From the NCBI GenBank assembly GCA_022376925.1, contig JAIOJX010000025.1, forward strand, positions 140,451,301 through 140,515,300: a stretch of 64,000 bases of DNA, written 5' to 3'. This document shows positions 1 to 12,366 of the stretch, in pieces (position 1 is the first letter of the stretch; the number at the start of each line of letters is the position of its first letter). The stretch comes from Tragulus kanchil (Eukaryota > Chordata > Mammalia > Artiodactyla > Tragulidae). The notes under the pieces were generated by a model. That model did no database searches. It was not told the DNA's origin and saw nothing but the letters and a program-made list of their open reading frames with translations. The position numbers were made by a program, and so were the translations under genes.

Positions 1-10
1 AACTCAGTTC

Positions 11-11
11 T

Positions 12-42
<31 letters not shown>

Positions 43-52
43 ATATATATAT
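11..52. repeat. (GT)n/(AT)n microsatellite
   Basis: About 14 TG dinucleotides run into a short TA run. It is a simple sequence repeat, probably length-polymorphic. The short reading frame across it is a chance product of the repeat. Confidence 0.95.
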
Positions 53-792
53 CCTCAACATGTGCTTTTCTTTTAAAAGCAAAATACAGATTCATGACCA
101 GAAAATTGAAGCTAAAATGTATACGAGAAGTATGTAATTTTCAAATCTTAATTTCGTTCTTTCTTAACCTGAATCCCAAATTGCTTTCAAAAGCCTCCAT
201 TACTCCTGTATTATATAATACATCATTTAGGAAGCCAAGTTTTGGAAAAGAGTGTAGGAGAACTTTACTTAGAGCCATTATGTAAGAAAACCAGGACTAC
301 CTCAGCCAAACTTCACAGAATTGATACACAAAGAAATGGAGGTGGAATGGGAAAGAGCTTTAATTTCTTATGAATGCCTTTTTTTCTCTTTGAAAAACTA
401 TATTTAACTATGAAATAATTTTCTAGGTCCCAATAGTATTTGTGTGAGCTAGAAGCTCAGTAAGTGTTTTTTTCTCTGACAAAGTGTCTGATAGAAGTGT
501 TAACAATGACAGACGAGGCAGCTTAGAGTGGTGTTTACCATGATAGAATGACATTACCACCATGCTCAGTCTGGATGAAGCCGCATACAGATCATGTATT
601 ATTAGCTGGATTGAGAACAGATGATTCCTCTTTGTTGAACAAGCATCACAAAATCAGATGACTGATCTTTGTGTGTCAAACTGGGTTAATTTCTCAAAAG
701 TTCATGTCTCAATTTTCTTTCCTAAAATTCTCAAATCAATCGATAGATGAATTTGGAAGTTGGAGAAGATAAATATTCAAGTTGGTTCCTTA
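53..792. other. unannotated single-copy AT-rich DNA
   Basis: I see no reading frame with coding character, no splice-flanked exon and no repeat family I can name here. Confidence 0.5.
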
Positions 793-1086
793 AAGTTTTT
801 CAATTTTTTTCCCCCATTGTGCCTCTTTTATTTATATTTATTTTCATCCATCTTTTATTTTTTGGCACGTGTGGGCCTCAAATTGCAGTGACCTCGCTCA
901 CTGCAGAGCACTAGCTCTGGGCGCATGTACTCCAGATCGCTGGCTTGTAATTGAACACACTGGTCCAACTGCTCTGTGTCACTGTGTGATCTTCCCGGGC
1001 CAGGGATCAAACCAGTGTCCCTTGCACTTCAAGGCAGACTCTCTACCCCCTGAACCACCAGGGAAGCCCCAAGTTTTTCAATTTTT
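793..1086 (-). mobile_element. CHR-type tRNA-derived SINE, complete, with 16-bp TSD
   Basis: The SINE body is 809-1070 on the minus strand. Its 5' end, read on the plus strand at about 1060-1070, is the complement of GGGGCTTCCCTGGTGGTTCA. Box-B-like sequence lies near 1000-1015. Perfect 16-bp direct repeats AAGTTTTTCAATTTTT at 793-808 and 1071-1086 flank it, which shows a LINE-mediated retrotransposition event. Reading frames inside it on both strands are by-products of the SINE. Confidence 0.92.
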
Positions 1087-1686
1087 ATACTGTATAGTCC
1101 TAAGAAATAATTCATGATGGCCTTGGGAACCAGGAAAGAAGATACAATAGAGATTTCCCTCTTCCTTACATTTTCCAGTCCTTTTAATGGGAAAAATGAT
1201 TTACTTACTTGTTCCTTAATATTGTTCAGCAGTTTTATCACATAATTATAGCACAAATTACATACACTATAGAAGCTTGAATCACGCTTTCAAACAGTCC
1301 TTTGCCATTTGTAGATTTAAACATGTGAGGTTTCAGCAATGATCAATAATCATAAATGTTTGTCTAATGTAAAAACTTATTTGGAAAAAACACAAACTTG
1401 AACTCTATGTACTGATGCATTGGAGCCTATCACTGAGGCAGGTACTTAGTCAACGGGTCGAGAGTCATTTTTGGGCTCAATTCATTGTCATCCCTGAAAT
1501 ATGTCACTTCATGTCCCAAGCATTGTATACTTTGTGGAAAAGTAACTAAAAAACAAGTTTTGTACAAGTTAAAATGGTAGCTAAGTTGAAATGGGTACAT
1601 TAAAAATAGTTACTTTTGCTTGGAAGTACAGTTTGACCAAAACTAACAGTCTGTAGTCACATTTCCACATTCATGAAGGCATCAAG
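1087..1686. other. unannotated AT-rich DNA
   Basis: There is no gene, RNA or recognised repeat. The stretch ends at the left edge of the first tandem duplication. Confidence 0.5.
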
Positions 1687-3942
1687 ATTTATCATCTCTT
1701 GCATGTCAAATGTCTAAAGTACTGTCTGTACTTTAATATGATGAAATTTATTATTTCTTTTCATGAAAGCTGTTGTTGAACTTTGTCACACTTTCAATTC
1801 ATATTTAAAGGTGGGGAATAATTTAGCTTGCATTATCCTCAATTTCTCTGCATGTGCCACTATTAGAATGGTAAATTATGGTAGTATGCTTCATAGGGTT
1901 GAATTCCTCAGGCAATTCTCTCTGCTATTCTCAGTGATTAAACACTTAGTCATAAAGAGGTTTTATTTGAAGCTATGGCTATTAAACATGCACAGACACA
2001 GATACACAGGTTTTAAAAAGTTTTTAAGAATTTATGAGGTTTGTGTGGATAACTTTGAAAGATGAGAAACTACATATTGGAATATGCATCTATGTTATTC
2101 CAGCTGGGAAGAATAGAAGATAATAATTTGTGTCTATGCCAAAATCACAAAAAGTCAAAAATAATATGTTGATATGAAAAGGAAAATTCGTTGGAGTACA
2201 TTACATGGTTCAGAGAAGAAAACCGAGTTTAGAATCTAGATTCTAGATAGAGTGTTATGGAGTCCAAACTCATATGGCTTGGCACATGACAGGCCAGTAT
2301 ATTGAGAGAGCACTTATTGGGACAAAGAATAGAGACTTTATTTGAAAAACCAACAGATCAAGAAGATGGTGGGCTAGTGTTGTTCGAAAGAACCACCACT
2401 CTTGAGTTAGAGTTTAGACTTTCTGAAAAGAGAGGAAGTTGTGGTTGATTGTTAGAGACGTCTTGGTGTTGCAGTCCTTTGTTCTTGCAAACTGTAGATC
2501 AGGGTGCAGTATTCCTGTAACCTCCAACAAGACATGTCATTCTCTGTTCTGCAACTTTTTATCTCTATACAAATGGAAAAATGTTATGCCTTTAAAGGTC
2601 AGAGCCTTGAAAAATAGGCTATGCTATATATTTCAGGCTATAGGCAACATTCTTCACTTGAAACAAAAGCATTAGCAGACAAAAGGTTAAAGTGAAAGAA
2701 ACAGATCCAGCAGGGGGTCAGACTTGTTCTTATAAGAATGAATGGCAGGCAAGTAGCAGTCTATTTTTTTAATTTTGGCCTCTTTTACTGATCTATTTTT
2801 CAGCTTTTAGGCTCATTTATCATCTCTTGCATGTCAAATGTCTAAAGTACTGTCTGTACTTTAATATGATGAAATTTATTATTTCTTTTCATGAAAGCTG
2901 TTGTTGAACTTTGTCACACTTTCAATTCATATTTAAAGGTGGGGAATAATTTAGCTTGCATTATCCTCAATTTCTCTGCATGTGCCACTATTAGAATGGT
3001 AAATTATGGTAGTATGCTTCATAGGGTTGAATTCCTCAGGCAATTCTCTCTGCTATTCTCAGTGATTAAACACTTAGTCATAAAGAGGTTTTATTTGAAG
3101 CTATGGCTATTAAACATGCACAGACACAGATACACAGGTTTTAAAAAGTTTTTAAGAATTTATGAGGTTTGTGTGGATAACTTTGAAAGATGAGAAACTA
3201 CATATTGGAATATGCATCTATGTTATTCCAGCTGGGAAGAATAGAAGATAATAATTTGTGTCTATGCCAAAATCACAAAAAGTCAAAAATAATATGTTGA
3301 TATGAAAAGGAAAATTCGTTGGAGTACATTACATGGTTCAGAGAAGAAAACCGAGTTTAGAATCTAGATTCTAGATAGAGTGTTATGGAGTCCAAACTCA
3401 TATGGCTTGGCACATGACAGGCCAGTATATTGAGAGAGCACTTATTGGGACAAAGAATAGAGACTTTATTTGAAAAACCAACAGATCAAGAAGATGGTGG
3501 GCTAGTGTTGTTCGAAAGAACCACCACTCTTGAGTTAGAGTTTAGACTTTCTGAAAAGAGAGGAAGTTGTGGTTGATTGTTAGAGACGTCTTGGTGTTGC
3601 AGTCCTTTGTTCTTGCAAACTGTAGATCAGGGTGCAGTATTCCTGTAACCTCCAACAAGACATGTCATTCTCTGTTCTGCAACTTTTTATCTCTATACAA
3701 ATGGAAAAATGTTATGCCTTTAAAGGTCAGAGCCTTGAAAAATAGGCTATGCTATATATTTCAGGCTATAGGCAACATTCTTCACTTGAAACAAAAGCAT
3801 TAGCAGACAAAAGGTTAAAGTGAAAGAAACAGATCCAGCAGGGGGTCAGACTTGTTCTTATAAGAATGAATGGCAGGCAAGTATCAGTCTATTTTTTTTT
3901 TTTAATTTTGGCCTCTTTTTACTGATTTTTTAATCTATTTGT
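1687..3942. repeat. tandem duplication 1 (unit 1128 bp)
   Basis: 1687-2814 is repeated directly at 2815-3942. The copies are essentially identical for about 1.07 kb. Over the last ~60 bp of copy 1 (2755-2814) they diverge: the start of a SINE tail is garbled and joins abruptly to ATTTATCATC at the seam. Nothing in the unit looks like a gene. This is probably an untrimmed assembly overlap. Confidence 0.95.
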
Positions 3943-4154
3943 TTTTCATCTGTCTTTTATTCCTCAGTCTTTGTGGGCCTCCCATTGCAGCAGCCTCTCT
4001 TGTTGCAGAGCGCTGGCTGGTATTTGGACACACCAGGTCCAGCTGCTCCATGACACGTGGGATCTTCCCAGGCCAGGGATCGAACTGGTGCCCCTTGCAC
4101 TGCAAGGTGGACTTTTCACCTACTGGACCATCAGGGAAGTCCAGGTATCAGTCT
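3881..4154 (-). mobile_element. CHR-type SINE with TSD
   Basis: This is a minus-strand SINE. Read on the plus strand, its 3' tail TAATTTTGGCCTCTTTTTAC comes first and its 5' end (GGAAGTCC) last at about 4142. Direct repeats GTATCAGTCT at 3881-3890 and 4145-4154 are the target-site duplication. It carries the GGCCAAAATT tail shared with other copies here. Confidence 0.88.
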
Positions 4155-4995
4155 TAATGAAGGAATCTGACTGGGAAGTATGTGCATGTGGATATAATCT
4201 TGAAATAAAAATTGCTTATATATATTAGAAGTGATTAATTCAGGTGTAAAATCTCAGTGAACTTAATATTAGCTTCTCAGTCATTTGAAAATGTTTCCCT
4301 GGCACTTTCTTCTATTTAATATCTGCTTTTGGCATATATTTAAAGTTGATTATTAAAAAAAAAAGTTGATTATCCTAACATAATTAGGCTTTCAAAACAA
4401 CAAGCTGAGCATTTTGGTAGCTTAGTAGCAAATATAAATAAGGGGAATTGAGAAAGAAATGTTAGAACGTTCAATTTCTTTTTGAGAAAAGTGACAAAGA
4501 TTAATAATAATGATATAGAAAATCAAGAATAAGATTAAAGTAGAACAAAATGACAGAAATTTGGTAAAAGTGCACGAATGTCTGAAATAGCTTTTTGTGC
4601 AATTTACAGGAGATGTTTATTAAAAACTTAAGGAAATTTGCCACACATAACTTCAGCTACTGAGATGAGAAGCTAAAATGTGGTCTTGGAGAATGAATAG
4701 AAAATGAATGAACGGATTCAGAATAGACTGAAGGAGACAGATGATAAAACAATGTAAATTGGTCAGCAAATAAAGTTGTAACTAATGAAAAAAATTGGAT
4801 TTTATCTCTATACAAATGGAAAAATGTTATGCCTTTAAAGGTCAGAGCCTTGAAAAATAGGCTATGCTATATATTTCAGGCTATAGGCAACATTCTTCAC
4901 TTGAAACAAAAGCATTAGCAGACAAAAGGTTAAAGTGAAAGAAACAGATCCAGCAGGGGGTCAGACTTGTTCTTATAAGAATGAATGGCAGGCAA

Positions 4996-5269
4996 GTATC
5001 AGTCTATTTTTTTTTTTTAATTTTGGCCTCTTTTTACTGATTTTTTAATCTATTTGTTTTTCATCTGTCTTTTATTCCTCAGTCTTTGTGGGCCTCCCAT
5101 TGCAGCAGCCTCTCTTGTTGCAGAGCGCTGGCTGGTATTTGGACACACCAGGTCCAGCTGCTCCATGACACGTGGGATCTTCCCAGGCCAGGGATCGAAC
5201 TGGTGCCCCTTGCACTGCAAGGTGGACTTTTCACCTACTGGACCATCAGGGAAGTCCAGGTATCAGTCT
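4996..5269 (-). mobile_element. CHR-type SINE (copy inside duplication 2)
   Basis: This is an exact second copy of the SINE at 3881-4154, including both target-site repeats, offset by 1115 bp. It is a product of the block duplication and not an independent insertion. Confidence 0.88.
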
Positions 5270-6233
5270 TAATGAAGGAATCTGACTGGGAAGTATGTGC
5301 ATGTGGATATAATCTTGAAATAAAAATTGCTTATATATATTAGAAGTGATTAATTCAGGTGTAAAATCTCAGTGAACTTAATATTAGCTTCTCAGTCATT
5401 TGAAAATGTTTCCCCTGGCACTTTCTTCTATTTAATATCTGCTTTTGGCATATATTTAAAGTTGATTATTAAAAAAAAAAGTTGATTATCCTAACATAAT
5501 TAGGCTTTCAAAACAACAAGCTGAGCATTTTGGTAGCTTAGTAGCAAATATAAATAAGGGGAATTGAGAAAGAAATGTTAGAACGTTCAATTTCTTTTTG
5601 AGAAAAGTGACAAAGATTAATAATAATGATATAGAAAATCAAGAATAAGATTAAAGTAGAACAAAATGACAGAAATTTGGTAAAAGTGCACGAATGTCTG
5701 AAATAGCTTTTTGTGCAATTTACAGGAGATGTTTATTAAAAACTTAAGGAAATTTGCCACACATAACTTCAGCTACTGAGATGAGAAGCTAAAATGTGGT
5801 CTTGGAGAATGAATAGAAAATGAATGAACGGATTCAGAATAGACTGAAGGAGACAGATGATAAAACAATGTAAATTGGTCAGCAAATAAAGTTGTAACTA
5901 TTGAAAAAGAGAACATTGGAAATTCACAAGTGCTTCAAAAATATGATTGAACAAAGTTACACTTTTTCTTGAAGTATATCATTAGGATACTTGCAGATTC
6001 AAAGTGAATTCACACAATGCCAAGAAATATAGTAGGCCACAGAATTGTGAATAGGTGATGCAGGTCGGTGACATAAATTTGTACCATGGAGACAATAAAT
6101 AGCAATAATGAAACAAGGAGAGAAGTAATTTCGCACACTTCAGGCATGAAATACATAAAGTACTCCTAATTCTGGAACAATTCTGACCATTGAGACGACT
6201 TTAAAAGGACAAAGACTGTCTAATCCTTTAAGG
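5270..6233. other. unannotated AT-rich DNA
   Basis: No gene or nameable repeat. 5270-5914 is the tail of duplication 2; the same sequence is at 4155-4799. Confidence 0.5.
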
Positions 6234-6428
6234 AGCTTCCCAGGTGGTGCTAGTGGTAAAGAACCTGCCCGCCAGCACAGGGGATGGATTTGAACCCTGG
6301 GTTAGGAAGCTCCCTAGAGGATGGCATGGAAACCCACTCCAGAATTCTTACCTAGAGAATCCCATGGACAGAGGAACCTGGCAGGCTACAGTCCATAGGG
6401 TCACCAAGAGTGAGATGCGACTAAAGCC
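6234..6428 (+). mobile_element. Bov-tA SINE
   Basis: This is a plus-strand Bov-tA. Its order is a tRNA-like head (GCTTCCCAGGTGGTGCTAG), the module with GATGGCATGGAAACCCACTC, then CCATGGACAGAGGAACCTGG, and an end near GGGTCACCAAGAGTGAGATG. Bov-tA is a BovB-mobilised SINE of ruminants. The short open frame across it is not a gene. Confidence 0.93.
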
Positions 6429-7377
6429 ATTAATCATCCTTTCCGACTTCACCAAAAATGTGTGGAAGTAACTATCCAGTTATTCCCCAGGACTCAATAA
6501 ACTGGTAAATTAAGTTCCCCTGACCCTTTTCTTTTTTTTGTCCATGTCATGAGTGTTTAGTTCAGACGAGGTTTAGGTGGGAATGAAAAACCAGTCACCG
6601 AAGCCTCTGAACTCACTTGCCACCATTTTCTTCATCTGTGATCAGCCTCCTCATTTTTCTAGGGTTCTGCTAATTTAGAGTCCGCTCTTAGATATAAATG
6701 GCATCTTTCTTATCTTCTTTCGGGGAGTATTAGAGAACACACAGAGAAAAATTAATTGGAGACATCCAAACACTAGCAAGCACATATCCAAATCAAAGTT
6801 GATTAAGTATCTGACTTGAAACATTCTTTGAATAGTCTACATGAATCAAATTCTTCCTTGTTTAACTTTAGCACACATGCATCATAACAACATTATAATC
6901 CTTGAAAATATAAAATTGTGATATAAAAATGTAAGAGGCTATGGAGTTAAAAGTCCTGGCATAACAGCTAATTTAATTTCCGTATATGTAAGCACATGTG
7001 AGATTAACTAGGGTATAATAATAGTATAGATCACAAAGTTTTCCTCTTTCAGCATGCTCTGTGATAGTCATGATATGATGCTATAAGTATTTTGAATATT
7101 TTTAATGATTGCTTACTACCTCATTGAAATATTATGAAATGCTCAAAATAATCTTTGGGAGAAAGAAATTTAAAACTACATTGAGATAACACTGCATAAC
7201 CACAAGGATAACATGAAAAAAAGACTGGCGATATTATACTTAAGTGATATTGAGGTGCGGGTGGTATAACTTTGTCATTGGGAAAGAATAAAAAATCAAG
7301 CCAAAAGTTGCCCGTCTGGAACAATTCTGACCATTGAGACGACTTTAAAAGGACAAAGACTGTCTAATCCTTTAAGG

Positions 7378-7572
7378 AGCTTCCCAGGTGGTGCTAGTGG
7401 TAAAGAACCTGCCCGCCAGCACAGGGGATGGATTTGAACCCTGGGTTAGGAAGCTCCCTAGAGGATGGCATGGAAACCCACTCCAGAATTCTTACCTAGA
7501 GAATCCCATGGACAGAGGAACCTGGCAGGCTACAGTCCATAGGGTCACCAAGAGTGAGATGCGACTAAAGCC
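7378..7572 (+). mobile_element. Bov-tA SINE (copy inside duplication 3)
   Basis: Identical to the element at 6234-6428 with the 1144-bp block offset. Confidence 0.93.
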
Positions 7573-8180
7573 ATTAATCATCCTTTCCGACTTCACCAAA
7601 AATGTGTGGAAGTAACTATCCAGTTATTCCCCAGGACTCAATAAACTGGTAAATTAAGTTCCCCTGACCCTTTTCTTTTTTTTGTCCATGTCATGAGTGT
7701 TTAGTTCAGACGAGGTTTAGGTGGGAATGAAAAACCAGTCACCGAAGCCTCTGAACTCACTTGCCACCATTTTCTTCATCTGTGATCAGCCTCCTCATTT
7801 TTCTAGGGTTCTGCTAATTTAGAGTCCGCTCTTAGATATAAATGGCATCTTTCTTATCTTCTTTCGGGGAGTATTAGAGAACACACAGAGAAAAATTAAT
7901 TGGAGACATCCAAACACTAGCAAGCACATATCCAAATCAAAGTTGATTAAGTATCTGACTTGAAACATTCTTTGAATAGTCTACATGAATCAAATTCTTC
8001 CTTGTTTAACTTTAGCACACATGCATCATAACAACATTATAATCCTTGAAAATATAAAATTGTGATATAAAAATGTAAGAGGCTATGGAGTTAAAAGTCC
8101 TGGCATAACAGCTAATTTAATTTCCGTATATGTAAGCACATGTGAGATTAACTAGGGTATAATAATAGTATAGATCACAA

Positions 8181-10525
8181 AGTTTTCCTCTTTCAGCATG
8201 CTCTGTGATAGTCATGATATGATGCTATAAGTATTTTGAATATTTTTAATGATTGCTTACTACCTCATTGAAATATTATGAAATGCTCAAAATAATCTTT
8301 GGGAGAAAGAAATTTAAAACTACATTGAGATAACACTGCATAACCACAAGGATAACATGAAAAAAAGACTGGCGATATTATACTTAAGTGATATTGAGGT
8401 GCGGGTGGTATAACTTTGTCATGTTGCCAGGGAAGATGTAAAATGCCACAAGCCAAGTTACAGCCTGAAAACTGCTAGCGTGTGGTAATCTTGGGCAATC
8501 ATAGAGCTCACTTCATTAGTTGCCCGTCTCACAGGGCTTACCATCCTTTGCTGCCCATTTCCCATTGTCTGTAAACTGAAGTTCCATGTATTTTATCAGG
8601 TTATGTAGTTTTCCAGTGGTGGGAGAGAAAATTCCATGGTAATTAATTTTGCATGTGTGGAATCAGAAATCCTTTCGAGAAATTTCATAAGCACCTAATT
8701 CTAGCTGTTCTGGTCACTACTTCTGAGTAAAAATTATGCCCCTGAGCATGGCAGCTTAAAACTTTTTTTTTTACTTTTCTCGTCATTTCATATATCTGAT
8801 ATTTGGGGGAATATATCTGAAAAATTTTTGCATGGGGACTCATATGGTTGTATTTTGATGAGGAGAGTCAACTAGATTAGATACTGATAAGACTTATTTG
8901 ATGACCTTCAGGTGATTTGACGGCTTGTCAACTGGCCTGTCTAGCACAGTACTCTTGGTATATAGATAGTCTGGTATATAGCCATATGGCATCTGCCTTC
9001 CCTCATAGTGACTGTCTCAAGTGAATTGAGTGTCAGCTTTACAGATTATTATGATCTTGACTTGGAGGTTGTATAGAGGTCACTTATTATCTGTTGTTGA
9101 AGGAGATATGATGTTCAGGTTCAGGTGAAAGGACAGTGCACCCCCTCTCCCAGTGGGAAGAATGTCAAAGAAGTTGTGGTCATTTTAAAAAGCTGCCACA
9201 TCTCTGTTAAGTTGCTTCCTGCTTGAAATATCTAAGTATTTGATATTTCTGACTACACCCTAAGTTCAGAAATGGTGCCATAATTTGGGTACTGCCATAA
9301 CAACAGAACTAAAATAAGTGGTTTATTTAGCAAGGGAGGTGATAATTAGCTACATGGCAAGTTTTCCTCTTTCATGCTCTGTGATAGTCATGATATATGA
9401 TGTATTTTCAATTTTTTTAATGATTGCTTACTACCTCATTGAAATATTATGAAATGCTCAAAATAATCTTTGGGAGAAAGAAATTTAAAACTACATTGAG
9501 ATAACACTGCATAACCACAAGGATAACATGAAAAAAAGACTGGCGATATTATACTTAAGTGATATTGAGGTGCGGGTGGTATAACTTTGTCATGTTGCCA
9601 GGGAAGATGTAAAATGCCACAAGCCAAGTTACAGCCTGAAAACTGCTAGCGTGTGGTAATCTTGGGCAATCATAGAGCTCACTTCATTAGTTGCCCGTCT
9701 CACAGGGCTTACCATCCTTTGCTGCCCATTTCCCATTGTCTGTAAACTGAAGTTCCATGTATTTTATCAGGTTATGTAGTTTTCCAGTGGTGGGAGAGAA
9801 AATTCCATGGTAATTAATTTTGCATGTGTGGAATCAGAAATCCTTTCGAGAAATTTCATAAGCACCTAATTCTAGCTGTTCTGGTCACTACTTCTGAGTA
9901 AAAATTATGCCCCTGAGCATGGCAGCTTAAAACTTTTTTTTTACTTTTCTCGTCATTTCATATATCTGATATTTGGGGGAATATATCTGAAAAATTTTTG
10001 CATGGGGACTCATATGGTTGTATTTTGATGAGGAGAGTCAACTAGATTAGATACTGATAAGACTTATTTGATGACCTTCAGGTGATTTGACTTGTCAACT
10101 GGCCTGTCTAGCACAGTACTCTTGGTATATAGATAGTCTGGTATATAGCCATATGGCATCTGCCTTCCCTCATAGTGACTGTCTCAAGTGAATTGAGTGT
10201 CAGCTTTACAGATTATTATGATCTTGACTTGGAGGTTGTATAGAGGTCACTTATTATCTGTTGTTGAAGGAGATATGATGTTCAGGTTCAGGTGAAAGGA
10301 CAGTGCACCCCCTCTCCCAGTGGGAAGAATGTCAAAGAAGTTGTGGTCATTTTAAAAAGCTGCCACATCTCTGTTAAGTTGCTTCCTGCTTGAAATATCT
10401 AAGTATTTGATATTTCTGACTACACCCTAAGTTCAGAAATGGTGCCATAATTTGGGTACTGCCATAACAACAGAACTAAAATAAGTGGTTTATTTAGCAA
10501 GGGGGTGATAATTAGCAATGGAAAA
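8181..10525. repeat. tandem duplication 4 (unit about 1.17 kb)
   Basis: 8181-9359 is repeated from 9360 to about 10525. The offset is 1179 bp at the left edge and 1171 bp after small gaps. Copy 2 is noisy over its first ~60 bp: ATGATATATGATG replaces ATGATATGATGCTATAAG. It becomes exact from about 9425. The first ~278 bp also sit in duplication 3, so this segment occurs three times. Confidence 0.95.
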
Positions 10526-10908
10526 TCAATAGTGGCCAGAGGACTATAGAGTTCTCATGCTTTGGCAAGACATTGATAACATTACCACTTGTTATAACTC
10601 GAAATCCTTTCAGGGGGAAGTCTGAGAGAGTGACTGTGTTCTGGCTACTATAGGTGACAGTTTTGCCAGGTGTTACAAGAAACAGATTAGCCCAAGCAAG
10701 AATTAACTGGTGAAGATCAAACTAGAGATCAAAGGTAATAGGGAAAGTTTCAGGTGGCCCCAGTGACATCACCAGTACTTTGAGATGGAATGAAATGGGC
10801 AAACTTTAAGACATAGCCTAGGAAACAACTTTGTGCATAGTTTCTGGGAAGAGGAAACTAGATGCAAATAGAAAAGAACCACCAGCTTAGTTGGATAGAG
10901 TGTGTTGA

Positions 10909-10991
10909 TATTAGATTGGCCTAATGTTCATTTAAATGTTTCTGTTATATCTTACAGACAAACCCAAGTGAACTTACTGGTCAACCCAATA
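10909..10991. mobile_element. mariner-type MITE (palindromic, about 83 bp), degraded
   Basis: The two ends are inverted: TATTAGATTGGCCTAATGTTC on the left against CTTACTGGTCAACCCAATA on the right, with a short centre around TCTGTTATATC. Flanking TA dinucleotides fit mariner target use. It resembles the short palindromic mariner MITEs common in ruminants (TTGGCCAA-type ends). It has no coding capacity. Confidence 0.75.
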
Positions 10992-12063
10992 TTTGGTAAT
11001 CTTTAAAAAATCAAAAGCAGAAAATCCTGGAAACAAAAGTCAGTGCAAAATTTGTTCAGAAACCAAGTAAGGCAGGTATTTTTCATACTTAATTAGGTGA
11101 TAATGGATAGTCAACAAGGAACTACTTGAAAGAAGGCAAAAGATAGGGTTCAATAGCTTTCCCGAAAAGTTTAGAATTTGAATATTATTCCCAGCCCAAA
11201 AAGAGGCTTAAATAAGACTTATTTGATGACCTTCAGGTGATTTGACTTGTCAACTGGCCTGTCTAGCACAGTACTCTTGGTATATAGATAGTCTGGTATA
11301 TAGCCATATGGCATCTGCCTTCCCTCATAGTGACTGTCTCAAGTGAATTGAGTGTCAGCTTTACAGATTATTATGATCTTGACTTGGAGGTTGTATAGAG
11401 GTCACTTATTATCTGTTGTTGAAGGAGATATGATGTTCAGGTTCAGGTGAAAGGACAGTGCACCCCCTCTCCCAGTGGGAAGAATGTCAAAGAAGTTGTG
11501 GTCATTTTAAAAAGCTGCCACATCTCTGTTAAGTTGCTTCCTGCTTGAAATATCTAAGTATTTGATATTTCTGACTACACCCTAAGTTCAGAAATGGTGC
11601 CATAATTTGGGTACTGCCATAACAACAGAACTAAAATAAGTGGTTTATTTAGCAAGGGGGTGATAATTAGCAATGGAAAATCAATAGTGGCCAGAGGACT
11701 ATAGAGTTCTCATGCTTTGGCAAGACATTGATAACATTACCACTTGTTATAACTCGAAATCCTTTCAGGGGGAAGTCTGAGAGAGTGACTGTGTTCTGGC
11801 TACTATAGGTGACAGTTTTGCCAGGTGTTACAAGAAACAGATTAGCCCAAGCAAGAATTAACTGGTGAAGATCAAACTAGAGATCAAAGGTAATAGGGAA
11901 AGTTTCAGGTGGCCCCAGTGACATCACCAGTACTTTGAGATGGAATGAAATGGGCAAACTTTAAGACATAGCCTAGGAAACAACTTTGTGCATAGTTTCT
12001 GGGAAGAGGAAACTAGATGCAAATAGAAAAGAACCACCAGCTTAGTTGGATAGAGTGTGTTGA

Positions 12064-12146
12064 TATTAGATTGGCCTAATGTTCATTTAAATGTTTCTGT
12101 TATATCTTACAGACAAACCCAAGTGAACTTACTGGTCAACCCAATA
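12064..12146. mobile_element. mariner-type MITE (copy inside duplication 5)
   Basis: Exact block copy of the element at 10909-10991 at the 1155-bp offset. Confidence 0.75.
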
Positions 12147-12366
12147 TTTGGTAATCTTTAAAAAATCAAAAGCAGAAAATCCTGGAAACAAAAGTCAGTG
12201 CAAAATTTGTTCAGAAACCAAGTAAGGCAGGTATTTTTCATACTTAATTAGGTGATAATGGATAGTCAACAAGGAACTACTTGAAAGAAGGCAAAAGATA
12301 GGGTTCTCAGAGAGTAGCTTTTCCCAGAAAGAAGATTTAGAATTTGAATATTATTCCCTAGCCCCA

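Larger units (their letters stand above)
3685..5914. repeat. tandem duplication 2 (unit 1115 bp)
   Basis: 3685-4799 is repeated at 4800-5914. The first ~258 bp also belong to duplication 1, so the segment starting at about 2557 occurs three times (2557, 3685, 4800). Internal differences include one extra C in a homopolymer near 5412. At the seam (4785-4800) copy 1 reads AATGAAAAAAATTGG where copy 2 reads ATTGAAAAAGAGAACATTGG. Confidence 0.95.
6171..8458. repeat. tandem duplication 3 (unit 1144 bp)
   Basis: 6171-7314 is repeated at 7315-8458. Copies match until the last ~35 bp before the seam. There copy 1 reads GTCATTGGGAAAGAATAAAA where copy 2 reads GTCATGTTGCCAGGGAAGAT. The short sequence TTGCCCGTCT just left of the seam also occurs in unique sequence near 8520, which suggests a mis-joined or poorly polished read end. 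Confidence 0.95.
10057..12366. repeat. tandem duplication 5 (unit 1155 bp)
   Basis: 10057-11211 is repeated at 11212-12366. The left part also lies in duplication 4, so it occurs three times (about 8897, 10057, 11212). The last ~65 bp of copy 1 (about 11148-11211) look like a degraded version of copy 2: several bases are missing from runs such as CAGAGAGTAGC and CCTAGCCCCAAGTAAGAGG. This is the pattern of a low-accuracy read end. Confidence 0.95.

Noticed and set aside
1687..5914. CRISPR-like or satellite array
   Set aside because: There are no short repeats with unique spacers and no conserved monomer. This is eukaryotic DNA with long pairwise duplications only.
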